Part shown: piece after piece, positions 25,207 to 39,857 of the stretch | Numbering within the stretch: the stretch's first letter is position 1 | Layout of the letters: every line of letters starts with the position of its first letter | Origin: Fratercula arctica | Lineage: Eukaryota; Chordata; Aves; Charadriiformes; Alcidae | Assembly (NCBI GenBank): GCA_947846985.1 | Contig: CANTUZ010000002.1 | Location: 61,088,563-61,152,562, forward strand | Direction of reading: 5' to 3' | DNA: 64,000 nt | Translations under genes and position numbers: made by a program | The notes under the pieces: generated by a model | Seen by the model: the letters and a program-made list of their open reading frames with translations, nothing else | Databases searched by the model: none | What the model was told of the DNA's origin: nothing

Positions 25207-26518
25207 AACTTCTGTCTCTGTAAGAAACTTCCTTTAAATTTAAATTGACGACAAGGTGCTATTACTCCTGGTTTGTTTTTTCCTTTATATATAGTGTATT
25301 TTTAATATACAGTGGATGTAACCTTAATAAATTAGTCATATGCTTTGTCATATTGTGTAATGTTTAGGAAATCTCCTGAACTCACCTTGTATTTGACGCT
25401 GGAACTTGGGCTTGACTGCAAATATAACAGATTTTTTTTTATTATTATTTAGTAAACAGATCTAAGATTAAAATACAGATTCCATGATAAAAGACAGTAG
25501 TCTTGTTCTAAGATAACTTTAAATTTTGGAAGCTTGTCACTTTAAAGCTAGTCTGAACTGTCTCAGCTCAAACTGTCCGACATTTTTGTTTCTGACCCTA
25601 ATTAATTTCTGTGGCCTAAACTGTGTTTTGTCTTTTGCTGAGAGCATCTGGGAAATCTTTTTATTACTGCAGTGGTACCTCTATAGGTATTGAATTGCTG
25701 TTTTAATTCTTCTGAAATTATTCTATTTATAGATGCATAGACCTAGAATAGAATTACAAAAACAACAACCAAAAAGTGTCAAAATGACTCAGTAGGGGAA
25801 GGGTAAAAAAGGATAGGTGCAAAGATGATGTCCACACATCTTAATAAAAATCACAACCGTAGTAAGAGCATATGCTTCTTTTAGATGGGCAGTTTGAAGC
25901 ATAAGAGTCTTAAGCCACAAAGGAAAAAAAAATAGAACCTCAAAGGGCCAATAATCCTTAATAAGGGTGATAGTGATTGATTTTGGCAGGGAAAAATCAG
26001 GAAAAATGTGTGAGTAAATTATGTACCTGTCAGGAAAAACCTTATGTAAAACCAAAACACATATGAAGGGGGAACTCACAACATAATTACAAAATTAATT
26101 GTTACAAGATGGATGTCAAGGAGAAAGAGTCAATGTACATATGAGGAAGAAGGCAGCAGGAGAATAAATATGGCTCAGCTAATTTAATATCTCACTTCTG
26201 AGCTGATAATTCACTAGAAAAGGTCAGGCAAAGTGAAACTGACTCAATCTGTAATAGAATTTCACTAGGCAAGATCAGTGTTTTATTCAAACTATTCACC
26301 ATAAAAATCAACGTGAGCACGCATGCAACTATTTGTAGGGAATTACGTTGACTAATATTCCTTTTGTGTGTTTTGCATGTACATTGCAAAGCCTTCTTTA
26401 GATTAAGAGAATTATAGTCTGAGCATTTGCCATCAGTAATAACTGTCAAATATAGTGAGCAAAAGGACAAGTTTCTGTGATTTTTCAAAAGTTTTTGAAA
26501 TACATAGTACAACATATT
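25207..26518. other. Unique AT-rich stretch
   Basis: No gene, RNA or mobile element is recognised. Confidence 0.55.
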
Positions 26519-26697
26519 GAAATGTATTATCTACAAATAAATACACATAAATATTATCTATATTATGAAATATATATTATATATTATGAAATATACAATC
26601 AATAAATATCTATATGATGAGATATACTATCTAATAAAATGTATTATATATAAATAAATACAAATGTATTATCTATAAATAAATATGCATAAATAAC
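26519..26697. repeat. AT-rich degenerate tandem array
   Basis: Units built on TGTATTATCTA(C/T)AAATAAATA and TATTATGAAATATA recur about four to five times with substitutions and partial deletions. Almost only A and T are present. This is a decayed minisatellite. Confidence 0.85.
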
Positions 26698-29600
26698 AGA
26701 AAATAGATAGCATTTCTGTCCGTCTTGCAGTTTTTAAACTGATAAGTGTCATGAATTTTTCTTGCAGGTTTTTGATGTTTTCCTGATTTCTTCAAATCAA
26801 GACTAGATGCCTCCTGGGACCAAGTTTTAGCCAAGTAATTTCATGAGTTGATTGGGCTGAATGCAAAGATAATACAGTGAAATTATGTGACCTGTGTTCA
26901 TTCACAGGCATATCAAGCAAAATGATGTGGTGATCCTTTCTAGTCATAAGGATGTGGAAACATAAGATTCTTTTAAAGCACTGAATTGACTAATTTGTTC
27001 TGTTGAAATCTAACCATGTTAAACATCATTGCTTAAAACCAAAACATTGATTCCTCCTCTGCAGCATTCTAATCCAGATTAAAAGTCATAATCCTGCACT
27101 CATGTAATATTAAAAGTAGGATTTCTTCTCAGTGCACTACTTCTGTCAACTATTTTCATGATTTATGCATCAATTAATTTGTCACTTCAATAAACAACCT
27201 CATGTTTTACATCTTGAAATAATATTTTTATGATTGTTTAGGAAGACTTCGATCTAAGAGTTTCTAGGATGGTAATCTTTTGAGTTTTGGATCAGGTGCA
27301 GCTGCAGTTTTCCAATCAGAAATTATTTCAGTAGACCTTGGAGTGACCACATTCAGGCATCCTGAATGCCAACAAAATCTCTTTATCTAGTGTTTGCTTG
27401 TATCTGGCTTCAGATTTGCAGAGATTCCTAGTCAGTTGGACAGGAGGTTCAGCTCAGGACATTTCTAAATGCTGGAAATCAGAATTGTCTTTGCAACACC
27501 TGGTAGGTGACTCTGGATGATCAAGGCTCATGTATTGCACCAGGAGCTCCTTGGATGACACAACTTTGTAAAAATCTAAATAGCAAAACTTCCCTGAGCA
27601 GCCTTTAGAGCTGATTTCTACTGGTTTTGTTTGACAATAGCTTTTCAGAGAATTATTGAGGAGCACTTAGAGCAACAATTTGATTTAGCTTAGAAACTTT
27701 CTATAATTTTCCCCATTTTCCTACCATTTACTGTTAGAATGCTATTTGTTCTTTCATTATTCGCTTGAAAATCATATTAATGACAGAAAAAACATGAAAA
27801 ATGGAGCCATTATCATTCACTTACTATGAAAGTATAGACAAGCACGAATGCTCTAACAGTTTCTCTCTGCGTTACAAGACAGCCTAAATGAATATACAAG
27901 ATAATAATGATGATCATGGAGTTCATTTTATGGGCTATCAAACTATTCAAACACTAAAGTTTTAAAAACACAGTGCAAAATCAACTTCAAATCTGAAGAT
28001 CATGCCATCTTGTTAGAATAGATTGTTGGAAGGGTGGACTCTGAGAGAATTAAAAATGCTAATTGGTATATAATGAGTTTACATAATGAGATATATAAAT
28101 AAAAATATCTGATGATCACCAGTAGTACCCCACAATTTGAGAGCTTCGTATTTTGAATAGAATATTGAACTTAAAAAGCAAAGGTACAGCAATTTTATTA
28201 AATAAATGTAAAGATGAAAAATTCATCATTTTTTTTTTTAACATAAAAGGGTGAATTCATTTGACTAAATGAATCTCCTACAATGTAGAGACCTATATTG
28301 GGAGCCTCACACTGAAGGCAGTGAAATAGGCACGTTTAAGTCAAAGATAGACATCAAAAATGAGTAAACTGTGGCCTTGGTGTCTTATCTTCATTAACTA
28401 GAAAGTAAGCCTACCTATATGCCTGAAATTAATAAGGTGAATCTTGATACCCCAATATCTCTCTTTGAAGCTCCCTGACCTGCAGTTTGGTAGTGTGTAT
28501 CTGAAGAGAAAAATCCTTTATCTGCCCAGCTCTTGTATTGTTTCTCCAAGCTCTTACTATAGGCTGCTCTCAGAGACAGGATGTCAGGCTGCCTGCACTT
28601 TCTACTGACATAAGGTAGTGTATCCTTTTTTCTGTTCTTTAGGTTGCAGGGAACAGAAGGTCCTGTCTCTGATCAGGTCTTTTCTTGCCAGTAGTTGTGA
28701 AAATTATGATGCTCCAATTTTTAACATTCAGTTTCTAAAGTTGTATACTGAATACTTGTTGAGAGAGATGTTGGGATTACAAATTACTTGCACTTGGGCA
28801 ATGTGCTGGAAATTTTCTGGTGCCTGATTGGCAGTTCTGGAAAGGAACACCATTCCTCTGGGACTGTTGATTCTATCGCACAGCATAGATCAAAGCTGAG
28901 AGTTTTTCTGTGAAATTTGCAGAGTATCTTGCATTCCTTCTACAGTTCAGCTGGAATTGAGTTCAGAACTCAACAACATTAACTTTGGAAATCTAAAGCA
29001 AGAACATATGAAAGAATATCTTCAGTATCAGAAAGTTCATTGATATAGGCAGGTTGCTATAGTCCTGTATGATAATATATATTGGTTCCTTTATAGTAGC
29101 CTCCATACCTGTATTTATCTTGATTGACTGTCTAGCAGCAGTTACAGAATACTTGGAAATTTGCAACTTAGTCTATTAGGACAGACATCACTGAGAATTT
29201 TGTTGAAAATCAAAATCTGTAATTCCTGATTTCTTAAGGCAGCAAATCCTCTTTATTAACCTTTACATATGTCTCAGGTGTACCTCTAGTATCTTTTTCC
29301 TTAAATTCCCTCATCTGTAGAATTGCACCGCACTGTTTCTTTGTCAGATTTTATATTACACTTATGGAATGGGGTGTTTGACAAATACAAAATTATGAAT
29401 TCAGAGAGATGCACTTACTAGAAATCAACCATGCTGTGACTTACCAAAATCAAGAAATATTCACCAATAGCATCCGAAGCTTTAGATTAATCAGATACAA
29501 CATATTTCATTCTCATATGGAATCATATGGAATAATTAGAAATGCTGCTCAGTAAAAGCCAGTGATGCTACTGCAATAATTGCAGAATGTCTGTGACAAC

Positions 29601-30159
29601 AAGGTGAGATGCTATTTGTCCCTTAAATGTCCGATTTTACTGCTTTAACAGGATTTATGGCTTAGTACAACAATTAGAGTATTGAGTTTAAAGATTCAGT
29701 ATATAAGGTGCTTGCTTTCTGTGCCCTGGTGAAAAATTTCTCCTATCTAGTTTTATAGGTGTATGTCTATTTATTTAAATTAATCAAATAAATGGGGATT
29801 AACTGAAAACAGACTGCAACTCTGCTCATATAATCCAAAACTAATTACTTAAGAAAAGTACTATTTCTTAGTTATGCAAAGAGGCTTCCTTTATGTAACT
29901 GTGATTTCACCAATAAACATTTTTCTGAAATATTAAAACGTAATGCTTATCTGCAGACTTTTTTTGTTTCAGCTCAATCATTTCAAATGATGGTAAACAA
30001 TCCACTGAACACAAAGTCCTGAATTCCAGTGCGGTGATCCATGGTGTCTGGTAGAATCATTAGACCTCACCTAATTCATTATAACAACTCCTTTACTGTG
30101 GAGATGTAAAACTAGTATGCAACTTTATGTTCAAAACTGACCAAGTACCAGAAAAATTA
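26698..30159. other. Unique AT-rich stretch
   Basis: No gene or mobile element is recognised. A pyrimidine-rich acceptor-like site at about 28623-28642 precedes a 61-codon open frame without known motifs. A short direct repeat of CATATGGAAT lies at about 29515-29534. Confidence 0.5.
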
Positions 30160-30950
30160 TGGAGAAGATCATGCTAGGTGCTATTGAAAGACTTCTGAAG
30201 AGCAGTGCAATCATCAGGCACAGTGGACTCGGGTTCACAAAGGGTAAACCCTGTCTAAATAATTTGATGTCCTTCTACAATAAGGTGACTCCCCTAGTGG
30301 GTGGTGGATGTAGTTTTTCTGTGTTTTAGTAAGGCTTTTGGTATTGTCCCTCATCCTTCTGGACAAATTGTCCAGATGTGAGATGAGCAGGTAGATGGTG
30401 TGTTGGGTGAAGAACTGGCTAAATGGCAGGGCTCAAAGGGCTGTATCTGGCTGGCGACCGGTTGCCAGCACTGTTCCTCAGGGCTCAGTTCTAGAGCAAG
30501 TTCTGCTCAATCTTTTTATCAATGATCTGTGATCAGGAGTTGAATGCACCCTTAGCAAGTTTGCTGATGATACTAAACTGGGAGGTGCTGTTGACTCTCT
30601 CAAGGGACAAGAGGCCTTGCAAGGGATCTGGATAGATTGGAGCATTGGGCAATTATCAATGGCATGAAATTGAACAAGTCAAAATGGCGGATTCTGCACC
30701 TGGGACGGAGTAACGCCGGACACAAGTCTGACTTGGGAGAGGAGTGGCTGGAGAGCAGCCCTGCAAAAGGGGCCTGGGGGTGCTGGTTGACAGGAGGCTC
30801 AACAGGAGTCAGCAGTGTGCCCTGGCAGCCAAGAGGGCAAACCACATCCTGGGGTGCATCAAACACAGCAGAACCAGCCGGTTAAAAGAGGTGATTAACC
30901 CGTTGTATTCAGTGTTGGTGCGGCCTCAACCATGAGTATTGCTGCCATAT
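30160..30950 (+). mobile_element. CR1 LINE internal fragment lacking its 3' end
   Basis: The plus strand reads through the central CR1 ORF2 reverse transcriptase. A 'GGGTTCACAAAGGGTAAACCCTG' segment lies at about 30230, the 'TVPQGSVL' motif near 30465-30490, and the catalytic FADD box at 30560-30571 followed by TKLGG. After these come 'WRILHLGR', 'GVLV..RLN.SQQCALAAKRA' and finally 'SVLVRPQP' near 30930. Several frameshifts and a stop split it into pieces. The copy ends inside ORF2 near 30950, with no 3' UTR or ATTCTATG tail. Confidence 0.92.
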
Positions 30951-31275
30951 GAAGTGAACTTTTAATTTAAAATGGTAAATGAGAAGTTTGATTTACTTGC
31001 TGTTTGCTTCTGGCCCATTTTGTACAGTTACTTGACAATTTGGATGTGCAAATGATGCAAAGTTCAGGAGACCTAGCATATTGCTTTACCAGTTAACATT
31101 TCATAGCCACATCTTTACTACACGGTCATGTAGGCAATACCATTATCTAATCACATTTTAAAGATGATTGGAAAACTTTATCCATCAGGAGAAATCATTG
31201 TTTATAGCTGGAAAGCCTACCATGAAATACATTTAGGTGGCACAATTTGCTGTTTATGAAAAGCAGATCTTCTGT

Positions 31276-31304
31276 AAAACAAACAAACAAACAAACAAAC
31301 AAAA
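31276..31304. repeat. (AAAC)n microsatellite
   Basis: About six perfect AAAC units. Confidence 0.95.
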
Positions 31305-33716
31305 TATTGCATGCTCTGTCTTGCCTATACCACAATTTTCCTGCCTTCTGGCTCCTAAAACAAATGTAAGAGAAGATAAGGAAAAATACGGAATAGTTGT
31401 GTACGTTCTGATAATGAATAGGAATGCAGAATGAAAACAAGACCTTCCAAAACCTTTGTCACAGTTGAGAAGAGGATTATTACATGTACTTGGGATGTGG
31501 AAACTCTAGAATCACATCTACAGCTCAAGTCAGAAAGAAAAAGAATTTAAAACTTGTTTCTCCTCTTCTGTATGACTGTCCTAACAATCAAATTAAAGAA
31601 TCAGTTTCCTTGCATTGGTAAATGAGTATGTGAGAGTACTCAGGCTTCAGCTACAGCGATGTAATTTTGTAACCTGAAGATAAAATGTTCCCCTGCAACA
31701 TAGTTCACGTTTTCCTATCTGAAAATCACAGTCACTCTCAATGATTAAGTTTATAACTGTGTATTAAAAGTAATACTATTAAATGCAAATAAGATTTTAT
31801 ACACTCCAGAAACCATTTATTCATTTGAGGTTAGCCATTGAATTTCTCACTTAATAGGATTTGATATGGGGATCTGAGAAAAATTGCCACATGTTACTCT
31901 ATCTTGCATGGTGACGCGTGCAACTGAATCTGAGTAGAATTGGGAGTAGAAGAGAGACTTGTTTGAGCTTCATATTCTCTCATTGTGGTTGCTTCTGTAG
32001 GTTCAGACCATCAGTTAGCTGTTGCAAAATATGGTCTTTGAAAAGGCTTTTGATTCAGTTAAATGTGTTAACATATCACATACACTTTTGACAGTACTGT
32101 TACCACTTGCCAGAAACAGTAATTCCAAAACATATTTAAATATGACTACTGCAGTTGTTTCCGTAGAGCACAGCATCTTTAAAGAGCTGGTTTATGGCAC
32201 CATTGAGGCTCACCTATTTCTAAGGCTTGATGATCAGTTTGACAACCAGTCAGAGGTGTTTAGCTTTTCTGCCAAAGATCTGAAAATGCGTGTTTTAGCT
32301 TTTGCAGGTGTTCGGAGACTTGGAGTTGCAAAACATTGTTTCTTGGGATGTTTGTGTAACTAATTGATTCTCTTGGTGGTGACGTAGCTGTAGCCAGTGC
32401 TATCACCAGAATTTCAATATAGAAGTGCTAAGAACAGGAGCGGAGCAGCTGATAGTGGTTTCAGTAAAATGAACTAGTGAGGGATTTCATTCTTACCAGG
32501 GTGGACAGATCATACAGCATTTTTGGATACTTCCTTTGACAAAAATGGAAATTTCACTTGCTGGACTTGCTAGACTATTCACATGCTAGACTATTTTTGT
32601 TTTGTTTTGCAGGAAAACTTCACAGTAGTACAGAGGTTCTAGCACAAAAGTTTATGCATTTCGTAGGACTGTAATACAAGTCTTAATTCGAGGTTGAAGA
32701 GGTTCCTGGACTCTGTGTGAGACCACAAAAGTAGTGTAATGTTTACTTCATCCACGTAATGTTTAGAGACGTAGACTATCAATTGGACAGAGGACAAATG
32801 TCTTTTCTGTGCTTGTTTTTTCTTGCTCGTACAACTCTTCATAATATTATTTTAAGAGCAGAGGAAAACACACTTAGAGGTGGTCTCTATTGTTTATTTA
32901 TGAAGGAGTTAAAATCTTTGGGAGAAACAGCTTGCTTTGCTGTATCATAGCTTGCAAGATTTGAGACAGAATTTGTTTCCAAATGGCTACATTAGATGGA
33001 TTAATGCAGCAATGAGGGAACTGAATAAGAACCCACATCCTCCTTAATGCAGCCTGGCTTTAAACAAGGAGAGAAAACTGTGTTGTGCCATGACTTTCTG
33101 ATGCCTTGTGAAACTTGAAGCTGTGTCTGAGGGTTAACTGGAAAGATATCCTGTAATGAAAGGCTTCTTTTAGAATTGTTGGTTTGGATAACTTTTGTTT
33201 GAGACTGCTACTACATTATGATTTAAATTGTTTTCCATTAAATATTTATTCGTTCTTCAAAGTTTTGGTCCTTGGCTGCCAAAACCCATAATGGAAATTG
33301 GTTGGTAAGATACATCTTTATGTTTCATGGAAGAAGCTAATCAGGTCTGTTCTGGTGAAAGGTTGGCCATCTCATTTATGCTCTTTCCAAATTCTGTTTA
33401 ATGCAAGTCCTTGTTTTTCTTCTCATTGACCAAAATTACAGGGAAAGAAGCACTTTGAATTTTACAGTAGGATAAAAAGGTCTTTAGTGCCCCAGCCTTG
33501 CTATTATGATAGTGTTAAAACTCATCTCTAATGCTAGATCTAAATTTCAGTTGAAAAGATGACTGCAGATGTGACATGTTATGTCTGGTGTAACTATATC
33601 TAGTTGGTATAAATGCAAAAACCAGTGAAGCTGTAGCAGTCCAAGCTATCAGGACACCATGTTGCTTATTCATCCATTGCACTTACTTCAGAGCTCTCCT
33701 AACCAAGTTAGGTTAG

Positions 33717-33731
33717 TTTCTTTCTTTCTTT
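33717..33731. repeat. Short (TTTC)n
   Basis: Three to four TTTC units. Confidence 0.8.
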
Positions 33732-36700
33732 GTATCTTCAGTTACAAGAGATAGACACCCTACTGGACTGTAATTGACTGAATTGCTATATAAAGCTAGG
33801 AAATAAAACCATCATGGGTAATTTATAAAATTAAAAGGTTTTTTTTTGTTTTGTACAGTCTGTGATCAGCTCACTTTCTGAACTTCTTTGTGATTAAGAG
33901 TTAGTTGAGGAAAAACTTTTGCTATTGAATTTTTACGTGTAGTCCATGGTAAATGCTCAGTTTCCAAAGTTGATGTTGATTTGCACATGCTGTCGTTTCC
34001 TTCTTTGACTGGATTTGCATAATACAATTAATACGAGAAATGTGACTCTAACAGTAGCATTGGAAGTGTGGAACTGATTACTGGCATTCTGTAAAATTTT
34101 CTTAATCTTCAGTGTTTGCTTGACTGTCCTTCCAATAGCACACACAATTGAAAGTGATATGGATAGAACCTAAGTAAACTAATAATGTTATTTTTCTTCC
34201 ATTTGTCTAATTATTCCGAGGAGTTCTTCATTCTGCCCCATAAAGTGATCTATCCTTCCATTTGAATTCAATTAATTCAACAATTAATCAGGAATGCTAT
34301 CTTAATGGGGCTCACCCACACAGTGGCTTTCCACTCACTGCAGTTCTCATGTTAAACTCAGTAATTAGCACAACAATATGAGCTCCTGTTCCCTCAAGGA
34401 TCTTCTTACAAATGAGCACTATGGTTCAAGGATTTTCTGCAGAGTAAATAAACAATAAAAGTCAGGAGTAGAATGTTACCCACAGATACAGTTTCTGCAT
34501 CATGAGTGGGACACAGGAGATGGAATAAGAAACAGAACCACAGAGGGAATGTCCCCTCAGAAGCAACAAGAAAGTGCAAAATATATTTAAAACTTAAGGG
34601 CATATCAATGCAAACAAATGAACATAAAAAACTGATGGCTGCTGCTAAATTCTATCAAAGTGATATTGTATCTGAACATCTAAAAATTTTGGGTTTGTGT
34701 AAATGGAAGCAAATGACACTGCCCAAGCACTTAGCCAAAGCCAGTACATCATGGGAAGAAATTAAATGCAAGGTTTCTTGCCTGTCAGGCCAAGAGTATT
34801 GGGTCCAGAAGAGAGTTCAGATGACATGCTTAGCCCCTGAACTTTCAATAAAAGGGGATATCTACTAGAGGGATTAAATTGTCACGGAAGAAAAAGAACT
34901 GAGCTTCCTCATGGCATGGAAAGAGAAGAGATTTAAATGAAGCAATGGTATTCTTGTTTTCTTCTTCCCTCCTAAAGATCTGTTCATTACAGCCAAGCCC
35001 CAAGATGAACTACGGAGTCTGTGCTGAATTTGTCACTGCCCTTTGGGAGATGTAGAAAAAGAAAATCTCCCTTCTTACTGATATTAATATTAACCACATA
35101 GGATAAAATGTCAAAGTTTAAGTGTTGGCAAGGGACTTTGAAAGATGAATTCCAGCTTTGGTGAATTTAGGTGTTATGGTCTCTGGCTTTGGACCTCACT
35201 CTTCTGCCAGAGGTTGGTACAAAGGAGTGCGAAGGAGTAGGTTATTCCATTTGGACACCACAGTTTTAAATAGCTGGAAAAAATGGGTGTGAATTAAAAG
35301 AGCTGTCTGTAGTGTGGTGCAGCAGAGCCTTGGTCATGGTCTCCCTCCTGTCCCCCAGCAATGATGATCTCAGGCAGCAGGTCCCTGTGAACAGCAGCAG
35401 CATCTTGATCTTTACCAGGGCTACCTCTGATCATTCATCTGCCCAGAACCCTGATGCAGGTGCTGGTTATTGTCACTCTTAAGTAGCCTAAGTTGTCACT
35501 TGTGATCCTCGAATTGTCTTGCTTTTTCTTCAGAGGGAAAAGTGGTGACAGATATCCACCAGAGTCCTACTTTGGGGGTCCAGGAATAGAGCAGAGCGAG
35601 ATGTTTTTTTCTCCAGTCTTAGTTTTAAAGACAAATAAATGGAAATGTGATTTACTATTGCAGGTTTTACATCACACAGAGTTGAATTTAGAGGGTGTCT
35701 AATTTCTGTATGTCAAACCTTGTAGTTGTGCACATAATTTCTGCTAGCATTGGAGCAGCTTAATTTATAAACCATTCTTTCTGATCCACTTATGTAAATT
35801 TATATAAATATTATAACCACATAAGTGTTTTTAAGTTCAAAAGTAAAAAGGGACACCCATACATCTGAATATAAATGTGTACAGCGCTGGTAAGGTAAAA
35901 TGGGACTGATTTAACCAAAATAATGTCCAGATACCATCAAAACACTGGAACTGTTATTAAATAACACTACGTTTCTGGACCAAATCAGTATAAAGAGTAC
36001 GTGCATAGTTCTTCTGCATTGTAGAATGTACATTTATAATACTTCAGAATTATTAGAAAATATGAAGCAGCAGCAGAAGAAAAGTTCCATGCTTATCTAA
36101 CTTGTAAAAAAACCCCACATGATAAAGACTGTTTTTTTAGAAGTCAGGGTACGATCCTGGCAGTGATGATTTCCAGAGGTCTAAAGTTTTTGCTACTCAT
36201 ATGCAATGCATGGACATACAGATTGTTGATGTGTACAAAGGAATCTCTTGTGATTAGATGGTTATGTAAGATTAAAGAGAAAATTAAAAAGAAGCAAAAT
36301 TTGTTTTCTTTTGGACATGGTTTACCAAACCACTAAGGAGACTTTGAATTTGAGAGATTTTTGCACTTGCAAGCAAAAGTGATTTTAATCTCGGCTTTAA
36401 TTTCAAGAATACTCACAATGGCACTGTCAAATATTTTAGACTTATCTCTTAGACAGACGTACAAAAAACCCTAGCTTCCTAACTCTTCCTGATGATGTGT
36501 GCCTAACTGAGGAAAAGGTTGTATTTTCCATTTGTACAGGCTGAGGAGACTTCTCCATAAGAAGAGCTAATAATCTGACTTCTGGCATGAAATCTGGGAC
36601 AGCTGACGGATTCAGAGATCTACAACAGTTTTTTAGGTCATAGTGACTATAATTCCTACCAAAACTGATGGCAGATATAGAATATATTGCACTCAACCAA

Positions 36701-38216
36701 AAAAATGACTATGAGCTCTGGTAGGAAATGAAATAGTTTCTTTTTCAATGCAAGTAGCACACTAAAAACTCACAAGTTTTTAATTGTCTTTTCCCATCAG
36801 CTTCCCAGGAACTGAAAGATACATAAGTGGAAGCCAAGGTAGGTAGACTTATTGTGAACTTTTCTATTAGAATTTAATCACACTCACAGTGGACATATGG
36901 GAGTTTTGTCAATGATTTGAACTAAGGAACTATTTAGCCCAGACTTCTGGTTACAGTGGAAGGCAGGCGTCGTGACGAGTTTCCTTCACCAGTCAAAACA
37001 GAATTAAGATCTGTTTCATCTCTTTCATTTTGATCGATTAGTATGTGTGGAAGACCTCCATCTGGAAGATATCGGTAATTTTACAATATGTAAACCTGCA
37101 AAGTCTGCCTGGCTTTGGAGAAATATTCATGCTGGCTTGAGATAAAATGATCACTTGTTGCTTGGCAAGTATTTAAAGAGGGGATTTCCAAACACAAAAC
37201 CAAATGTGACTAATTTTTTTTGTAAATAGATTAAAGAAAACTGGCCCTCTGTCTGAAAAAAATGTCTTTCCTTTCCCCCTCCTCTCTCTCATCCTGTGTT
37301 TGGAATGAGTTCCCAACACTCTTGGCAACATGACAAACAAAGCGTGCATTACTTGCTTTAGCACTGTTTTACTAAAAGTTGTACTTAATACCACACCAGT
37401 GGGATGAGAGCTCGAAAGAGGGCACTGGACTACATGGTGCAACTTTATGACCTGCGGATCCAAGTCTCTTTGATGAAAAAGTGCCAAAATAGTTACTACC
37501 TTCAGTGGGCCTTGGGAAGACCTATGAGAAGCAGAAGACTGCTCTTCACATATATCTTTTTTTTATTTGTGAGTGTGTTTTTCTTTCATGTTTTTAATGA
37601 ATGTGATCACACAATTAATCATCTAAACTCTTTGTTTAATAAGTATTACATAACATGAGAAAAAAGCACAGAGCTAGTGCACGAGACAGTGGACTGCTAC
37701 AACTTGTTACTCAATTCCGGCTTGTTATCAGTGATAGAAGTTTCAGTGTCAGATCATTTTGCTCAACAAATATGCCACCATGACTTATTTTAATTTGTAT
37801 AATATGCTAATTAATTTCTGTATCTTTTGGAAAAGCAAGTGGATTTTTTTCTTTTTGCATTTTGCAAACTCCTGACAAAGTGTGTTGTCCATTGGCAAAA
37901 TGACATTTTTTAATAATGTCAAATAAATATTATTTTTAATATTATTGTATTTTATTTATATACAGCAATTTAATACCCGCTTGTAGTCATCTGGGGTTTT
38001 TTTGAGAAATAGAAGCCATCCATAACAACAAAAGGATTATTTTAGATTTATTAGAAAGTGTATATTGATTTTGCTTGCTGCTTAGGATTTACATTGGGGA
38101 TTTTTTCAGTGGGTTCTATTCTAGGCTTGTTTAAATTAAAAAAAGAAAACAAACCACTATTAATTTTCACTGTAGAAGAAGCACAGAAGATTATGTGATG
38201 TTAAAAAGACGGGAAG

Positions 38217-38230
38217 ATGTATGTATGTAT
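38217..38230. repeat. Short (ATGT)n
   Basis: Three and a half ATGT units. Confidence 0.8.
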
Positions 38231-39857
38231 GAAGCTACACAGCTACAGCAACACAACACCACAACCAGTTGCCTTTTTGTTCTTTTCCAAATTAATACCT
38301 GACTGTGGGACCTCCTGTAATAGCCCCTGTTCCCTCCAGACAACAGTATCATCATCCCAAAAAAGGAGGTACTTTCTTGGTGACTTTCTCACAGAGCTGG
38401 AACTTTAGTTCTGAAATACCAAGTTGGCCTCTATCACCTGCCTCAGGTAAAGGAAATTCAAAGTCAAATTTTGTCATTTCGTGCCATTGTTTGGAAATTA
38501 TAATGGAGTTGAATTAGTTTTCCTGAAATTTGTCATTTTCTGTAATCTTACTCAAAATTATAGTAGGACTGGGTTAATGTTACTGAAAGAAAGAGAAAAG
38601 AAATATATATTCCTTAATATGAAAGGTAGTTGGCTCAGGAATAGTTTTGTTTTGTTTATACACTGTCTTCTATAACATTGTCCTTTGGTTTTAAAAAACA
38701 AACAGCCCTCCTACCCCTAAGATATTTTCCAGTACTAAAGTAGTCCAAAATGAAGTTACACCAGGTATAGGGCTGGAAAGACCCTCTGGGATTGGACAGT
38801 TTTTCACATAACCTAAAGTAATTTGGGTAGGTTCAGACAGGAATGTGCATATGGGGTGTTTCCCTTGCCATGACAATCTACCTTGGACTTCCTCCTTTCA
38901 TTTCCTTCTACCCTACAAGAGGGGGAAGGCAATACTTAGATAGGCACAGGAGGCAGCAGAAAAGTGAGACATTTAGGCTCCTACTTAGAACTGTAAAAGA
39001 TTAGACATTTTTCTCTAGAGCATCCACAATATTTCAAATCATTGCTTTTGGGCTGTAGAAAAATCTCATTGCCTATCTGTCAATTTATATGTAAATTTTA
39101 TGTTTCTTGAAACGTTATTTATTTTTTTGCAGTGGGAATTTGCATAATCTTATAAGAGGGAAGGTACATTGTGGGTATTTCTCAAGAGGTACTGTTTAAA
39201 TTTTCTTCCCATTCATGGTTTTTGGAGTAGAATGAGGATTACAGTACTGTAGTTCTGAGTAACTAAATGATCATTTTAAATTCTTACACTGTGTACACAT
39301 ATTTCCTAAGCACCAGTGTTGTTTTCTTTCTGCACAGATAATTAGGCAGTTCAGAAAATATAACTTGTACTTTTTTTATCATTACTTAACTTCAAAAGTA
39401 GTCTTGTTTGTTAGTAGTGTTTTCCTACATGTGATGTATTTTGTAAGAGAGAAGAGCAGCTCCTGCATAGCGAAATAGTAATCACTTAAATCAGCATTAG
39501 TGAGAGCTAGTTTGTTGCACATTTGCTGCAAGAATTGATGTACATCATAGGCATGACTATACCTCAGTTTTTCTGTATAGACAGAACATTCCTTTTGTCT
39601 TGACAGTAATAAAATGTGTTAGCATTAAATGACATTTAAAGCATCATCTAATCTGTAGAACAAAGCACACTAACAGTACTGTCATCTGCAGTATCTCTCT
39701 TTTTGCACTTTATGTGGATTATTTGGAATATAGTGTATGTTCTAATACTTAGGTTGGGAGACTGGAATTAGGATTACTGGATTCTGTTATTGCTACTGTT
39801 CCTAAGTGTTGGCAGTCCTTGTGAAATTAATTTTAATAATATGTTTGAATCTTAATT

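Noticed and set aside
28623..28827. Acceptor-like tract with a 61-codon frame
   Set aside because: No conserved motif and no convincing donor; similar combinations are frequent by chance in this AT-rich sequence.
32022..32363. 113-codon plus-strand frame
   Set aside because: Starts with a non-ATG codon, has no recognisable domain, no clear splice sites at its ends and lies in AT-rich unique DNA. A phrase like KAFDSV recalls reverse transcriptases, but the rest does not follow.
34506..34868. 120-codon plus-strand frame
   Set aside because: No family motif and no splice or promoter context; consistent with a chance frame.
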